A stretch of 64,000 nt of DNA from JAJFUG01 sp964473155 (GCA_964473155.1 CAYYNT010000009.1:33054-97053); one strand, 5' to 3'. Positions 53,257 to 62,486 are shown, counted from the first letter of the stretch. The notes: a model not told the origin generated them from the letters alone. A program made the numbers and translations.

Positions 53257-56200
53257 TCAGGGTTCCGATTCCAGAATTCTTATCAGTACAGCCTTCAGGT
53301 CCTGCATCGTGAACGGCTTTGAAACGGAGTCAAAAAAACCGTACTCACGCGGCCGCGCGCATATATCGTCAGCAGAATAGCCGCTTGAAACCACTGCCTT
53401 TACATTCGGGTCCATTTTTTTCAGGATCTTTATCGTCTCCTTTCCTCCAAGACCTCCCGGCACCGTCAGGTCCAGAATGACAGCATCGAAACGCCGGCCG
53501 GCTTCCAAGGCCTGACTGTAAAGCGTGACAGCTTCCTCTCCATGAGAGGCGGCGACAACTTCATGGCCCATCCGTTTGAGCATGGCTGCGACCATAGACC
53601 TGATCGCTTCCTCATCATCCATCAGCAGTATACGGCCGGGGATGAAATGTTTTTCGGCAGGGTTTTTTGCGTTTTCTTCCAACGGCTTCGTCGAGGCGGG
53701 CAGGTATACCCTGAAAAGCGTCCCGGCGCCCAGCGTGGACTCAACCTCGATCCTGCCGCCGTGCCTTTTCACGATCGAGTAGCTCGCCGTCAGTCCCAGT
53801 CCGCTGCCTTTCTGCTTGGTCGTGAAATAAGGATCGAAAATCTTTGACAAATGTTCAGGTGAAATGCCGATTCCATAGTCCCTGATCTCGACCCGGATAT
53901 AGTCGCCTGGCTCCAGTTTCAATTCCTTTCCGGTTCCAACTGTCTCCCTTGAAACATGCACTTCCAGTTTGCCTCCATCCGGCATCGCCTGCAGGGCATT
54001 GATAACCAGGTTATTAAATACCTGTGAGACCTGACCCTCATCCGCTTCCACCAGGCAGGGATCTTCCGGCAAATCGAACACAGCTTTGATCTTCGATCCC
54101 CGGAGAGCGAAAAGCGTCGTTTCGGTGACGACAGTTTTGAGGCAGAACAACTTTTTAACGGGCTCACCGCCCTTTGAAAAAGTCAGGAGCTGGCGGGTGA
54201 GTCCTTGCGATTTCATTATCGCCGATTCCGCCTCGGCCAGTATCCCGATGGCCCCGGCCGGCTCATCTTTCAGCATCATCCGGCCCAGCGTGATATTACC
54301 AAGGACAGTGGTGAGGATGTTGTTGAAATCATGAGCGATTCCCCCGGCCAGCAGACCGACGGACTCAAGTCTGGAGGCTTTGGCCCGCTCCTCTTCGAGC
54401 TGTTTCTGCGATGTAATATCCTGGATTGTGCCGGAAGCCCTGAGCGGTCCGCCCTCGGCGTCCCGTTCCACTACCCGGCCACGCGACAGGACCCAGATAT
54501 AATCACCGGCTTTGCGGCGTATTCTGGCCTCGTATTCGAAATCCGGGGTATGTCCCTCCAGGTGTCGAATAACTATCCGGTCGCTCCAGGCCTTGTCCTC
54601 AGGATGAATAATTTTGTTGAACAGCTCTGGTTCCTGGGCCTCCTCAATAGTGTACCCAAGCATGTCCGCCCAAACCTGGCTGCGGGTCACCTTCCCGGTG
54701 CGTATGTCCCAGTCCCACCAGCCCAGCCGTGCGCCTTCGATCACGAAATTCAGGCGCTCACGGCTGAAACGGAGTTCCTGAATCGACTTGCGCTGGGCCA
54801 GTCCAATGGCCAGATTGCCAGCCAGGCGTTCAAAGATCCTTATCTTCTCTTTGGTGAAACAGTCACGCCGCCTGTCATTCATCTGCAGCAGGCCGAAAGT
54901 CTCCTTGCCGAAACGCAGCGGCACCATGGCCACGGATTCGTAACCCTCCCCGTTGCAGCGGTTGCGGGTGCGGGACTGACGGTCCGCCTCGCTGGTGGAG
55001 GCCAGAAGCTCAGTTGTGCAGTTGGTCCAGAAACTCCCGTTCTCGGTGAAAAACGGAAGGGACGGGTCGAAACGGCCCTGGATGACGTTCCCGCACATGC
55101 AGTCCAGGACCGGGTTGCAGTTTTTGTCCCGCAGAATGCTTCCCTGGCTGTCACGCGCGCAGAGCCCGCTCTCCGCCTTGACGAAGGCGTCATCGAATCC
55201 GGAGGTCACGTAGTACGGGTAGTCATCTCCCTCTTTCAGCCGTATTCCCACGGCCTCGCAGCCGGACCAGTTTTTCATGCAGAGCAGGACCGATTCCATC
55301 AGGTCGGTTCTGTTGTAGGCGGAGTTGAGCAGGTGCAGGATATTCAGGGTGGCCTCCCGCTCTTGTTCGAGCTGATGGTGCTCAGTGACATCGGCCACCT
55401 GGGCCAGGTACCCCCCCGAGGCCTTTGTCCCGTCCCAGCCCAGCGGGGCGATGATCGTGTGGATGTCTATGTTGCCTTTTTTCGCCGTCTGGTAAAGGTT
55501 CCTCTCCCGCACCCTCTCGAAATCAAAGACAACCTCGTAAGACGCAGGTTTACCAGACCGCAGCCGCACGCGCGCCTCCTCCGGCATGTTCGGGTCGTCG
55601 AACAGCTTGAATCCAAGCGCCTGCTGAACGTCAGAGAGACCGAAAATATCGAGGCAGGCCCCGTTGGCATCGATAAGAATCCCGTCCGAATCATAGAGTT
55701 CAAGGCCGACCGGCGAATCCCTGAAAACAGTCCTGAACTTTCTTTCACTTTGGGATAGTTTCTCCTCGGCCAGTTTGCGGAGGGTGATGTCCTCCGACAC
55801 CCCGGTGTTGAGGTAAAAATGGCCCTGCTCGTCGTACACCGGGAAACCGCGATCCTCGATCCAGCGCACCGAGCCGTCCGGCCGGACTATCCGGTAATGG
55901 GTGATCCAGGTGGTTTCTCTCTCACGGGCCTGCCTGAACTCGCTTGTAGCCCTTTCCCTGTCCTCGGGATGGATTGCCTCGATAAAGGAGCCGGGGGACT
56001 CATACAGGCTTTGGCAACTGCGGCCCCAGACTTTTTCGTAAGCCGGACTGACATAAATCATCTTCGAAATGTCCGGGGTGGCTATCCAGAACACATCCGA
56101 TATATTCTCGGCCATCAGCCGGTATTTCTGCTCGCTTTCGGCCAGCGCGTTTTCCATGTTCTTGCGGCTGGTGATATCGATGGTGAACCCGGCGAGCATG

Positions 56201-57300
56201 TACGGCTGACCGTCCTTGAAGATCGGGAATTTTATCGTTTCATAGAATCTGCCGCCGAACTCTTCTTCAACTTTGATAAGTTCTCCCTTTTCCAGGACCC
56301 GCCGGTCATCCTCCACCATCTTCAAGGCTAACTCGGACGGGAAAAGCTCATCCATTGTCTTTCCGATTGCTTTTTCGACAGGGATTCCGAGCATTTGTTC
56401 ATAGTTACTGCTCAGGCTCAGGGCCCTGATTTCCCTGTCCTTGAAGAAAACATATATCGGGCTGTTCTCGAGCAGGGCGGAGAAAAGTATCTCTCTCTCC
56501 CTCAACCTCTCCTGCAAGCGGTTGCGTTCGGTGACATCGCGCTCCACGCACAGAAACTGCTTTCTGCCATTGATCATCACGCTTTGCGCGACAGCCTCCA
56601 ATTCTATCAGCCTCCCGTCTTTCGTCCTGTGCCGCACGTTGAAAGAGCAGACGCCTGTCTTTTCCACCAGGCGCGCTCTCTCCGCGTTTATCTCCAGCGT
56701 TATTTCCGGCTCGAGCAGGGAAACCGGTTTTCCGATCAGTTCATCGCGCGTATATCCGTGCACCCTGAGCGCGGCCTCATTCATGTCCACGATTACGGGT
56801 ATGCCTGCGGCATCCGGTTCCAGCACCAGGGCGTAATCACCCAGCCGCTCGAACAGAGTGCGGTAACGTTCCTCGCTTTGCCTCAGAGACCGTTCCGCCT
56901 GGCGGCGGTCCTGAAGCGTTGCCCAGTTCTCGAGTGTCCGCTCCACTGTCCTGGGCATGGAATCGAAGGCTTCCGGCGACTTGACCAGGTAATCCAGCGC
57001 CCCGGCCTTCAGGGCCTCAACCGCGATCTTTTCATCCCCTTGACTGGTCATCACAATGACCGGGAAAGGGCCTTCCTCGGCCGGAGCAGTGAGCGCCTCC
57101 ATGGCCCGTCCGTCCGGAAGGTTCATGTCCAGGATGGCCAGGTCCGGCCTCTCGGTCTTGGCGAGACGGCGGTACTCCTCCAGTGCGCCGGCGATTTTCA
57201 CCCTGGCTTTTGGGAAACCCGCCAGGATGGACCTTCTGACCGCCTCGGCGTGAGCGGGATCATCCTCAACCAGGAGAAAATTCAGTTTTTGATTAGCCAT
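53257..57300 (-). CDS. Receiver-PAS-GAF hybrid sensor histidine kinase
   Basis: 1347 residues, soluble (no membrane helix seen). An N-terminal receiver has Asp58 (LAILDMNLPDG). Four to five PAS domains follow (about 140-260, 265-380, 390-505, 515-640), then a cysteine-rich GAF domain (about 650-835), another PAS (about 850-965), HisKA with His990 (GGIAHDFNNILT), the ATPase (GQVSQVFNNLVINALQAM, KGSGLGLTASYS) and a C-terminal receiver with Asp1277 (AVILDLTVPGG). The GAF contains CMCGNVIQGRFDP and several other cysteines, a pattern I recognise from many environmental kinases without a proven ligand. It starts nine bases after the upstream response-regulator stop, so it is the last gene of a three-gene signalling operon. 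Confidence 0.92.
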   Translation of the reverse strand: MANQKLNFLLVEDDPAHAEAVRRSILAGFPKARVKIAGALEEYRRLAKTERPDLAILDMNLPDGRAMEALTAPAEEGPFPVIVMTSQGDEKIAVEALKAGALDYLVKSPEAFDSMPRTVERTLENWATLQDRRQAERSLRQSEERYRTLFERLGDYALVLEPDAAGIPVIVDMNEAALRVHGYTRDELIGKPVSLLEPEITLEINAERARLVEKTGVCSFNVRHRTKDGRLIELEAVAQSVMINGRKQFLCVERDVTERNRLQERLREREILFSALLENSPIYVFFKDREIRALSLSSNYEQMLGIPVEKAIGKTMDELFPSELALKMVEDDRRVLEKGELIKVEEEFGGRFYETIKFPIFKDGQPYMLAGFTIDITSRKNMENALAESEQKYRLMAENISDVFWIATPDISKMIYVSPAYEKVWGRSCQSLYESPGSFIEAIHPEDRERATSEFRQARERETTWITHYRIVRPDGSVRWIEDRGFPVYDEQGHFYLNTGVSEDITLRKLAEEKLSQSERKFRTVFRDSPVGLELYDSDGILIDANGACLDIFGLSDVQQALGFKLFDDPNMPEEARVRLRSGKPASYEVVFDFERVRERNLYQTAKKGNIDIHTIIAPLGWDGTKASGGYLAQVADVTEHHQLEQEREATLNILHLLNSAYNRTDLMESVLLCMKNWSGCEAVGIRLKEGDDYPYYVTSGFDDAFVKAESGLCARDSQGSILRDKNCNPVLDCMCGNVIQGRFDPSLPFFTENGSFWTNCTTELLASTSEADRQSRTRNRCNGEGYESVAMVPLRFGKETFGLLQMNDRRRDCFTKEKIRIFERLAGNLAIGLAQRKSIQELRFSRERLNFVIEGARLGWWDWDIRTGKVTRSQVWADMLGYTIEEAQEPELFNKIIHPEDKAWSDRIVIRHLEGHTPDFEYEARIRRKAGDYIWVLSRGRVVERDAEGGPLRASGTIQDITSQKQLEEERAKASRLESVGLLAGGIAHDFNNILTTVLGNITLGRMMLKDEPAGAIGILAEAESAIMKSQGLTRQLLTFSKGGEPVKKLFCLKTVVTETTLFALRGSKIKAVFDLPEDPCLVEADEGQVSQVFNNLVINALQAMPDGGKLEVHVSRETVGTGKELKLEPGDYIRVEIRDYGIGISPEHLSKIFDPYFTTKQKGSGLGLTASYSIVKRHGGRIEVESTLGAGTLFRVYLPASTKPLEENAKNPAEKHFIPGRILLMDDEEAIRSMVAAMLKRMGHEVVAASHGEEAVTLYSQALEAGRRFDAVILDLTVPGGLGGKETIKILKKMDPNVKAVVSSGYSADDICARPREYGFFDSVSKPFTMQDLKAVLIRILESEP

Positions 57301-57309
57301 TTATTTCAC

Positions 57310-57753
57310 TCACTCTGGAAAACGGTTCCATGCCAGCCAGTAGTAACCGAAAGCTTCCATCAGCCGGGTGAATTTGTCGAAATCCACAGGCTTGACCAGG
57401 TAGCTCCCGACGCCATTGCCATAGGCCGACAGCATGTCGGTCTCCGCGGCGGAGGTGGTCAGCACGACCGTGGGGATGGACCTTAGATTCTCATCCGCCT
57501 TGATCCTGCGCAGCACCTCCTGTCCATCCACCTTGGGCAGGCGCAGGTCCAGCAGAATAATATCCGGCCGGGGGCTGCTTTCCGGGGAGGCGAAGCCATT
57601 TTCGCGCAGAAGGTAATCCAGGGCAGCCTGGCCGTCCTCTACATGGGTGATCTTGTTGGCCACCCGGAAATCTTTCAGGTTCCGCTTCACGATCTCGGCA
57701 TGCGCCGGATCGTCTTCCACCAGCAATATCCTGATTGGTTCTCCTTTAAGCAT
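57310..57753 (-). CDS. Single-domain response regulator (Rcp1 type)
   Basis: About 147 residues, one receiver domain. The acidic pocket (ILLVEDDPAHAEIVKRNL), phospho-acceptor Asp (IILLDLRLPKVDGQ), Thr (VVLTTSA) and Lys (YLVKPVD) are complete. The pattern matches the Rcp1 group that partners phytochrome-like kinases. The start overlaps the kinase stop by eight bases (ATGCTTAA), with AGGAG just upstream; a longer frame is not needed. No output domain, so it probably relays phosphate to the downstream hybrid kinase or acts by protein contact. Confidence 0.93.
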   Translation of the reverse strand: MLKGEPIRILLVEDDPAHAEIVKRNLKDFRVANKITHVEDGQAALDYLLRENGFASPESSPRPDIILLDLRLPKVDGQEVLRRIKADENLRSIPTVVLTTSAAETDMLSAYGNGVGSYLVKPVDFDKFTRLMEAFGYYWLAWNRFPE

Positions 57754-60280
57754 TTTCCTCTCCTGATTCCATCCTGACACTCGTTTTTGGCAATGTGAAT
57801 TTGAACGCGGCTCCCTTGCCGCGTCCCTCAGACTCTACCCAGATACTGCCTCCGTGCACCTCCACGATGCGCTTGACCAGGGCCAGGCCGATGCCGGAAC
57901 CCTCGGTGGCTGGGTCCAGCTTCTCAAACAGGCCGAACAGTTTGGATTTATGCCGCGGATCGATCCCGCCGCCATTGTCGCGGACAAAAATGACAATCCG
58001 GCCGTCATCTCTCTCCACGCCCACATCGATACGCGGGGATGGCTGATCACCCATGAATTTGACGGCGTTGTCCAGCAGGTTCTGGAACACCTCGACCAGC
58101 CTGGGGCGGTCGCCATTCAGCGTGACCGGTTCACTGGTCACCTCCACGGCTACTCCTCTGGCGGCGATGCGCCCGGCCACCAGGTCCATGGCTTCTTGCA
58201 CTAATTCCTGGAGCGTGAGGTCCTCTGTTGGATTCATTTTCCTTCCGACACGCGACAGTTCGAGCAGCTCGTCCAGCAGGCGCGACATTTTGTCGGCAGC
58301 GCTCCGTATGTAGGACAGATCTTTGTTGAGAGCGCTCCCATCGCCTGCGGTCAAGTCCTTTTCCAGGTAGCCCAGGAACGTCTTGATCGTGACCAGAGGG
58401 CTTTTCAGGTCGTGAGAAACTGTATATGTGAAACGGATAAGCTCGTCGTTTTTCTCTTTCAGTTCCTGTTCTCGCCGCAGGATACCGGTTATGTCGTCGA
58501 AAACGGTGGCGAAACACCCTGATCGCGGTGAGATGACCGAGATCCGGAAATGCTTGTCCAAAGGAGCGAAATACGTTTCGAAAGAGCATGGTTCTCCTGT
58601 GCGTGCCACACTCTCATATTTTTCGAGGAACGGGGGAGAGCCGGTTGCGTAAAACTCACCGGCCAGACGGCCCTCGATTTCTCCCTGCCTGATGCCCGTA
58701 TGCCTGTAATAGGCCGGATTGACCGTCAGGATGCGGTAATCCGCGGGAAGGCCCTCGGCATCGTAAACCATCTCGTGGAGCGCAACGCCTTCGGTCATGT
58801 TCTCGAACAGGACGCGAAACCGGCTTTCACTTTCCAGAAGCGCCTGCTCAGCCTTCCTCTGCTCGGTTATGTCGCGGGCAGTGGAGAGAGCGCCGGTCAC
58901 GTTTCCTTCACTATCTTTCAACGGACGGCACCACCAGGCGAGCAGTCTCTTCTGCCCGTCCCTGCGCCTCTGCCAGCTCTCCAGCCGGATTATATCATCC
59001 GTGCCGTCGAAAAGCGGCTTGACGATGCGGTAAGTGTCCTGCTCGCCCTCAAAGTAGTGTTTCGCTTCACGCCCTATCACATCCGCACCGAAAAACTCGA
59101 GGCCCGGGGCATTGGTCCAGGTGATGACTTTGCTGTTGTCAACCTCGGTGATGATATCGGGCACGGCCGCGAGCAGGGCCTCATAACGGGCGGACAGCCT
59201 GCGCAGGACCTCGACAGTCTCGTAGCGCTCCCGGTAATAGTGCATCTGCTGCCTGCGCCAGAAGAAACCTGCACTGGCCGCCGAACCGAACATTATCAAG
59301 GATATCATCACTACCAGTTGCCAGAGGAAACGCCTTTCCCGGCCGAAAAGCTCCGACTTGTCCATCTTGATTTCCACATACCATGGCGAATCGGGCACAC
59401 GGTGGACGCAGGACAACACCGGTTCACGGCGATAGTCCAGGCCCTCAAAAATACCTTCCAGTCCCAGAGCGGCTTTTATCACCGGCGGCCCGGCTGTGGT
59501 GTCTCTTTCCACGAGCGGGACTTTCAGCTTAAGCGCCGAGTCCTTGTGGAAGCGCAACTCGTTCAGGAACAGGGCGCTGTCACCCTCGCGGCGGATCAGG
59601 ATCGTTTCGCCGGTCCGGCTGGGCACCGGCCAGAGCTGAAGGTAGGGGTAAAGGAAGGTTTCCGGATCTATGCGCAAGGCCAGGACCGCGATCACAGGGC
59701 TGCCGATCCCGTCTTTCAGGATCGGGACAAGGACCATCAGATATGGCCTTCCGTCAAATTCATTACGGTAAAAGTCAAGGAAGCTTACGCGGGAAGTGCG
59801 CAGGACTTCATGGAAACCCTCGCGCAGGACCTGTGTCAGGAGGGCTGATCCGCTGGGGGCCGTGTACCGCTCCAGTTCCTGGTTTTTAAGAAAAAACACC
59901 CGTTCTTCCAGCCCCAGGGTATCCAGAAGGTAAACACGGTCATACTGATAATGGTTCCTGTACTTTCCAATCCATTGACTCAGTTGAAGGTTGGAGATGC
60001 TGTCGGAGGGATTCTCCAGAAATCTGGATACCAGTCCGGAAAAGGACGCATTGCCGAAAAGTATGCCCGCATCCCCCAGTCTTTCCCGCCGGTACTGGAG
60101 CAGGCCGTTGACCTTCAGCTCGGCGATGGACGAAAGCTCGCTTTCCACCCGGGCGCGGAACTCGCGATCGTGCCGCTGGTAATACCACCAGCCAGCAGCT
60201 AAGGCCGCCGAAGAGAGCAGGACAAAAATCAGGAGAAAGACATGCCCTGATCGACTTTCCGGCAGTTCTTTGATCTTCAT
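57746..60280 (-). CDS. Membrane sensor histidine kinase with Cache-like and two PAS domains
   Basis: About 844 residues. Two membrane helices (about 14-33 and 320-342) enclose a periplasmic double-Cache-like domain (VYLLDTLGLEERVFF, RPYLMVLVPIL). Two PAS domains follow (about 365-480 and 490-600), then HisKA with His623 (FTYTVSHDLKSPLVTIKTFLGYLEKDL), the cyanobacterial/phytochrome-like branch, and the ATPase (NLLDNAVKFM, DNGGGIDPR, GSGIGLALVKRIV). There is no receiver of its own; the adjacent single-domain regulator overlaps it by eight bases and is the likely partner. Start 60280 has AGGGA eight bases upstream. Confidence 0.92.
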   Translation of the reverse strand: MKIKELPESRSGHVFLLIFVLLSSAALAAGWWYYQRHDREFRARVESELSSIAELKVNGLLQYRRERLGDAGILFGNASFSGLVSRFLENPSDSISNLQLSQWIGKYRNHYQYDRVYLLDTLGLEERVFFLKNQELERYTAPSGSALLTQVLREGFHEVLRTSRVSFLDFYRNEFDGRPYLMVLVPILKDGIGSPVIAVLALRIDPETFLYPYLQLWPVPSRTGETILIRREGDSALFLNELRFHKDSALKLKVPLVERDTTAGPPVIKAALGLEGIFEGLDYRREPVLSCVHRVPDSPWYVEIKMDKSELFGRERRFLWQLVVMISLIMFGSAASAGFFWRRQQMHYYRERYETVEVLRRLSARYEALLAAVPDIITEVDNSKVITWTNAPGLEFFGADVIGREAKHYFEGEQDTYRIVKPLFDGTDDIIRLESWQRRRDGQKRLLAWWCRPLKDSEGNVTGALSTARDITEQRKAEQALLESESRFRVLFENMTEGVALHEMVYDAEGLPADYRILTVNPAYYRHTGIRQGEIEGRLAGEFYATGSPPFLEKYESVARTGEPCSFETYFAPLDKHFRISVISPRSGCFATVFDDITGILRREQELKEKNDELIRFTYTVSHDLKSPLVTIKTFLGYLEKDLTAGDGSALNKDLSYIRSAADKMSRLLDELLELSRVGRKMNPTEDLTLQELVQEAMDLVAGRIAARGVAVEVTSEPVTLNGDRPRLVEVFQNLLDNAVKFMGDQPSPRIDVGVERDDGRIVIFVRDNGGGIDPRHKSKLFGLFEKLDPATEGSGIGLALVKRIVEVHGGSIWVESEGRGKGAAFKFTLPKTSVRMESGEENA

Positions 60281-60367
60281 CGGTTTTGTCCCTGTTCTTT
60301 TACCTTGGCACATCAACTACCGTATTCCCGGCATCAAGTCACAGGTAATACTTTAAAATTTACACTA

Positions 60368-60775
60368 TTATTCGGTAAAGGCAACATGACGGGAACTGGA
60401 TTTCCAACGCTCAATCTTTTTGGATGCCAGTTCCGCAGCCTCGACAAGCACGGACAGATCCACCGGTTTGGTGAAATAGTCGTCGAAACCCGCCTCCCGG
60501 CATTCGTATATCTCGAACAGCGAGGCATAGCCGGTGACAGCGCAGGCGATAGTCATCGCCCACTCTTTTTTTATTCGTCTGCAGAGGTCCAGCCCATTCA
60601 TTCCGGGAAGCTTCAGGTCGAGAAACAATATCCAACCGGGTGAACTGCGCATTAGTTCCAGAGCATCCTCTCCAATTTCTGACCATAGAAAACAAAAACA
60701 ATTCCATGGAGCAAACCCCAGGAAATTCATTTCGTTTAAGGCAAAAATGTATTTCTTTTCTGTTACGATTAACAA
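60368..60775 (-). pseudogene. Degenerate response-regulator receiver
   Basis: The C-terminal two thirds are a normal receiver: phospho-acceptor Asp (ILFLDLKLPGMNGLDL), Thr in ACAVTGYAS, Lys in DYFTKPVD. The N-terminal strand is damaged: LIVTEKKYI stands where the acidic pair of LIVDDE should be, and the following helix is replaced by an odd FAPWNCFCFLW stretch. The only start in frame is a TTG without a ribosome site. An ATG 14 bases further up reads MLILGC then stops, and a one-base insertion would join it to this frame. I read this as a decaying gene at the head of the kinase operon; a divergent functional receiver is the alternative. Confidence 0.55.
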
Positions 60776-60860
60776 CCCAAGATCAACATGACTGGAATTA
60801 ATCTCTTCTCCTGGATAGCGAAAAGTATTCTAGAGTGAAAAACATTCCTTTGTGGTTAAG

Positions 60861-60878
60861 GATTGGAAATACGATTGG
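60861..60878 (+). repeat. Candidate integrase arm-type site, left
   Basis: GATTGG-AAATAC-GATTGG: two GRTTGG boxes with starts 12 bases apart. The same arrangement, GGTTGG-ATATAC-GGTTGG, occurs at 61115-61132 on the other side of the tRNA fragment, and similarity continues for several bases. This pairing around the recombination core is how arm-type sites of tyrosine integrases are often placed. Confidence 0.45.
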
Positions 60879-60894
60879 CAATTATTTTAAGAAC

Positions 60895-60932
60895 AAAAAA
60901 CAAGGGCCTGCGAAATCTCGCAAGCCCTTGTT
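60895..60932 (-). terminator. tRNA-Pro terminator hairpin, right copy
   Basis: AACAAGGGC pairs with GCCCTTGTT, with an inner TGCGA/TCGCA stem. On the minus strand the hairpin runs into TTTTTT (the A run 60895-60900). It lies seven bases past the CCA end of the tRNA-Pro fragment. Confidence 0.88.
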
Positions 60933-60938
60933 CTATAA

Positions 60939-60988
60939 TGGTCGGGGCGACTGGATTTGAACCAGCGACCACTGGCCCCCCATGCCAG
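60939..60988 (-). repeat. 3' fragment of tRNA-Pro(GGG), att junction of the integrated element
   Basis: Same 3' half of tRNA-Pro as at 52374, here with a complete anticodon arm (CTGGC-ATGGGGG-GCCAG), discriminator A and encoded CCA. The D-arm and 5' acceptor strand are absent; the sequence to the right is AT-rich and unrelated. The integrase gene starts 173 bases further on. This is the expected structure of the truncated-tRNA end of a tRNA-integrated element, with the intact tRNA at the other end, outside this window. Confidence 0.88.
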
Positions 60989-61114
60989 TGTAGTATATTT
61001 ACTCCTCCATACTCACACATATCCACTTCTCCGTATATCCTCTTATTTAAGGCATGTTACAGCTTTTTGATTTTCCCTTGATTTACTGCTACATCGCCTT
61101 ATATTTAACGTACA

Positions 61115-61132
61115 GGTTGGATATACGGTTGG
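61115..61132 (+). repeat. Candidate integrase arm-type site, right
   Basis: GGTTGG-ATATAC-GGTTGG, starts 12 bases apart, matching the left site at 60861-60878. It lies 30 bases upstream of the integrase ATG, so binding here could also autoregulate the integrase. Confidence 0.45.
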
Positions 61133-61161
61133 AAAATTAAACTTTCACCCAGGAGTCACTC

Positions 61162-62316
61162 ATGTCAAAACGGTTCAATACGGACTATCCTGGTGTGTTC
61201 TATCGTGAGGTTCGGCGGGTAGGCGGAAAAGGTGCGGAGAAGGTTTATTACGTTGTCTTCAAGCAGGATAACCGCACCGTAGAGGAGAAAGTTGGATTCC
61301 AGTACAGGGACGACATGACGCCCGCCAGAGCTTCACGGATAAGAGCAGAACGAATCGAGGGCAAACGGATTTCACGCAAGGAACTCCGGGCACAAGCCGA
61401 AGCAGAGAAAGCAGTCGAGGCCGGACGCTGGACCCTCCGCAAGCTATGGAATGAATACCTGACGGTCAAGGCGGAAAACAAGTCAATCTACATCGACAAG
61501 CTTAGGTATGGGAAATTTCTTGAACCCGATTTCGGCAACAAGACACCTGAAGAAATAGTACCCATCGAAGTTGACCGGCTGAGGATTACACTTGCCAAGA
61601 CTCACTCTCCGCAGAGTGTTTCTCATGTTCTGCGGCTCCTGAAAAGGATTGTCAATTTTGGAGTCAAGCGGCAGTTGTGCGCTCCACTGCCCTTTTTCGT
61701 GACCATGCCTCACGTGAACAACCTCAAGACCGAGTTCCTGACCGCCGATCAGGTCAAGCAGCTGGTCGAGGCAATGGAATCAGACCCGAACCAGCAGGCG
61801 GCGCGGCTGATGAGAATGGCGCTTTTGACAGGGATGAGGAAAGGCGAACTCTACCGTCTCAAGTGGGAGGATGTTGATTTCGAGCGTGGTTTCCTACTGA
61901 TCCGGGAGGGCAAGGGAGGCCGGAGCGAGTCGATCCCCCTAAGCGAACAGGCACGAGCTGTCTTGGAACTGCAACGGTTGGCAAGCGGTGAAACTGAGTT
62001 TGTTTTTCCGGGGCAAGGCGGCAATCAGGCGGTGGATTTCAGACGTGGGATAACCCGCATTGCGCGGCGGGCCGGACTGCCGAAAGGATTCCGGAGCCTG
62101 CACGGACTGAGACACCACTTTGCAAGCTCGCTCGCATCAAGTGGTGTCGATTTGTACACGATAGGGCGGCTTCTGACGCACCGCGACACGCGGACAACCC
62201 AAAGATATGCCCACCTTCACGACGACGCCCTGAAGCAGGCTGCGGCGCTTGCAGGGGGGCTTGTTGATGAGCAAGCACAGGTAAAGGCCCCGGACATCTC
62301 ACAAGCAGTTAAATAA
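61162..62316 (+). CDS. Tyrosine-family site-specific integrase
   Basis: 384 residues. N-terminal arm-binding part (about 1-70), core-binding SAM-like domain (about 90-190, TLRKLWNEYLTVKAENKSIY), and the catalytic domain. The active-site set is complete: Arg in LLTGMRKGELYRLKWEDVDF, Lys in IREGKGGRSE, HxxR in SLHGLRHHFAS, His in LLTHRDTRTTQRYAHL, which also carries the nucleophile Tyr. The start has AGGAG six bases upstream. It integrates and excises the element at the tRNA-Pro end 173 bases to its left. It looks intact and could be active. Confidence 0.93.
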   Translation: MSKRFNTDYPGVFYREVRRVGGKGAEKVYYVVFKQDNRTVEEKVGFQYRDDMTPARASRIRAERIEGKRISRKELRAQAEAEKAVEAGRWTLRKLWNEYLTVKAENKSIYIDKLRYGKFLEPDFGNKTPEEIVPIEVDRLRITLAKTHSPQSVSHVLRLLKRIVNFGVKRQLCAPLPFFVTMPHVNNLKTEFLTADQVKQLVEAMESDPNQQAARLMRMALLTGMRKGELYRLKWEDVDFERGFLLIREGKGGRSESIPLSEQARAVLELQRLASGETEFVFPGQGGNQAVDFRRGITRIARRAGLPKGFRSLHGLRHHFASSLASSGVDLYTIGRLLTHRDTRTTQRYAHLHDDALKQAAALAGGLVDEQAQVKAPDISQAVK

Positions 62317-62486
62317 TCATTGTAATCCAGCGATATGAGCATTTGCGGGATGAATCACTACGGAAAGCATTAAACTTGGCAAACGAATTGATGACAAAGA
62401 GTGTTGAAGGCCGTAAATCATAACTACCAGTAAAAGTAAGGAAGGAAACGTATAATTAAAATTATATAATTATTACGATATTACTC

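Noticed and set aside
54205..55758. 517-codon plus-strand open frame
   Set aside because: Antisense to the hybrid kinase; low-complexity translation without recognisable motifs.
60863..61081. Open frame of 72 codons across the right att junction
   Set aside because: It covers the tRNA fragment and its terminator antisense and has no ribosome site or family resemblance.
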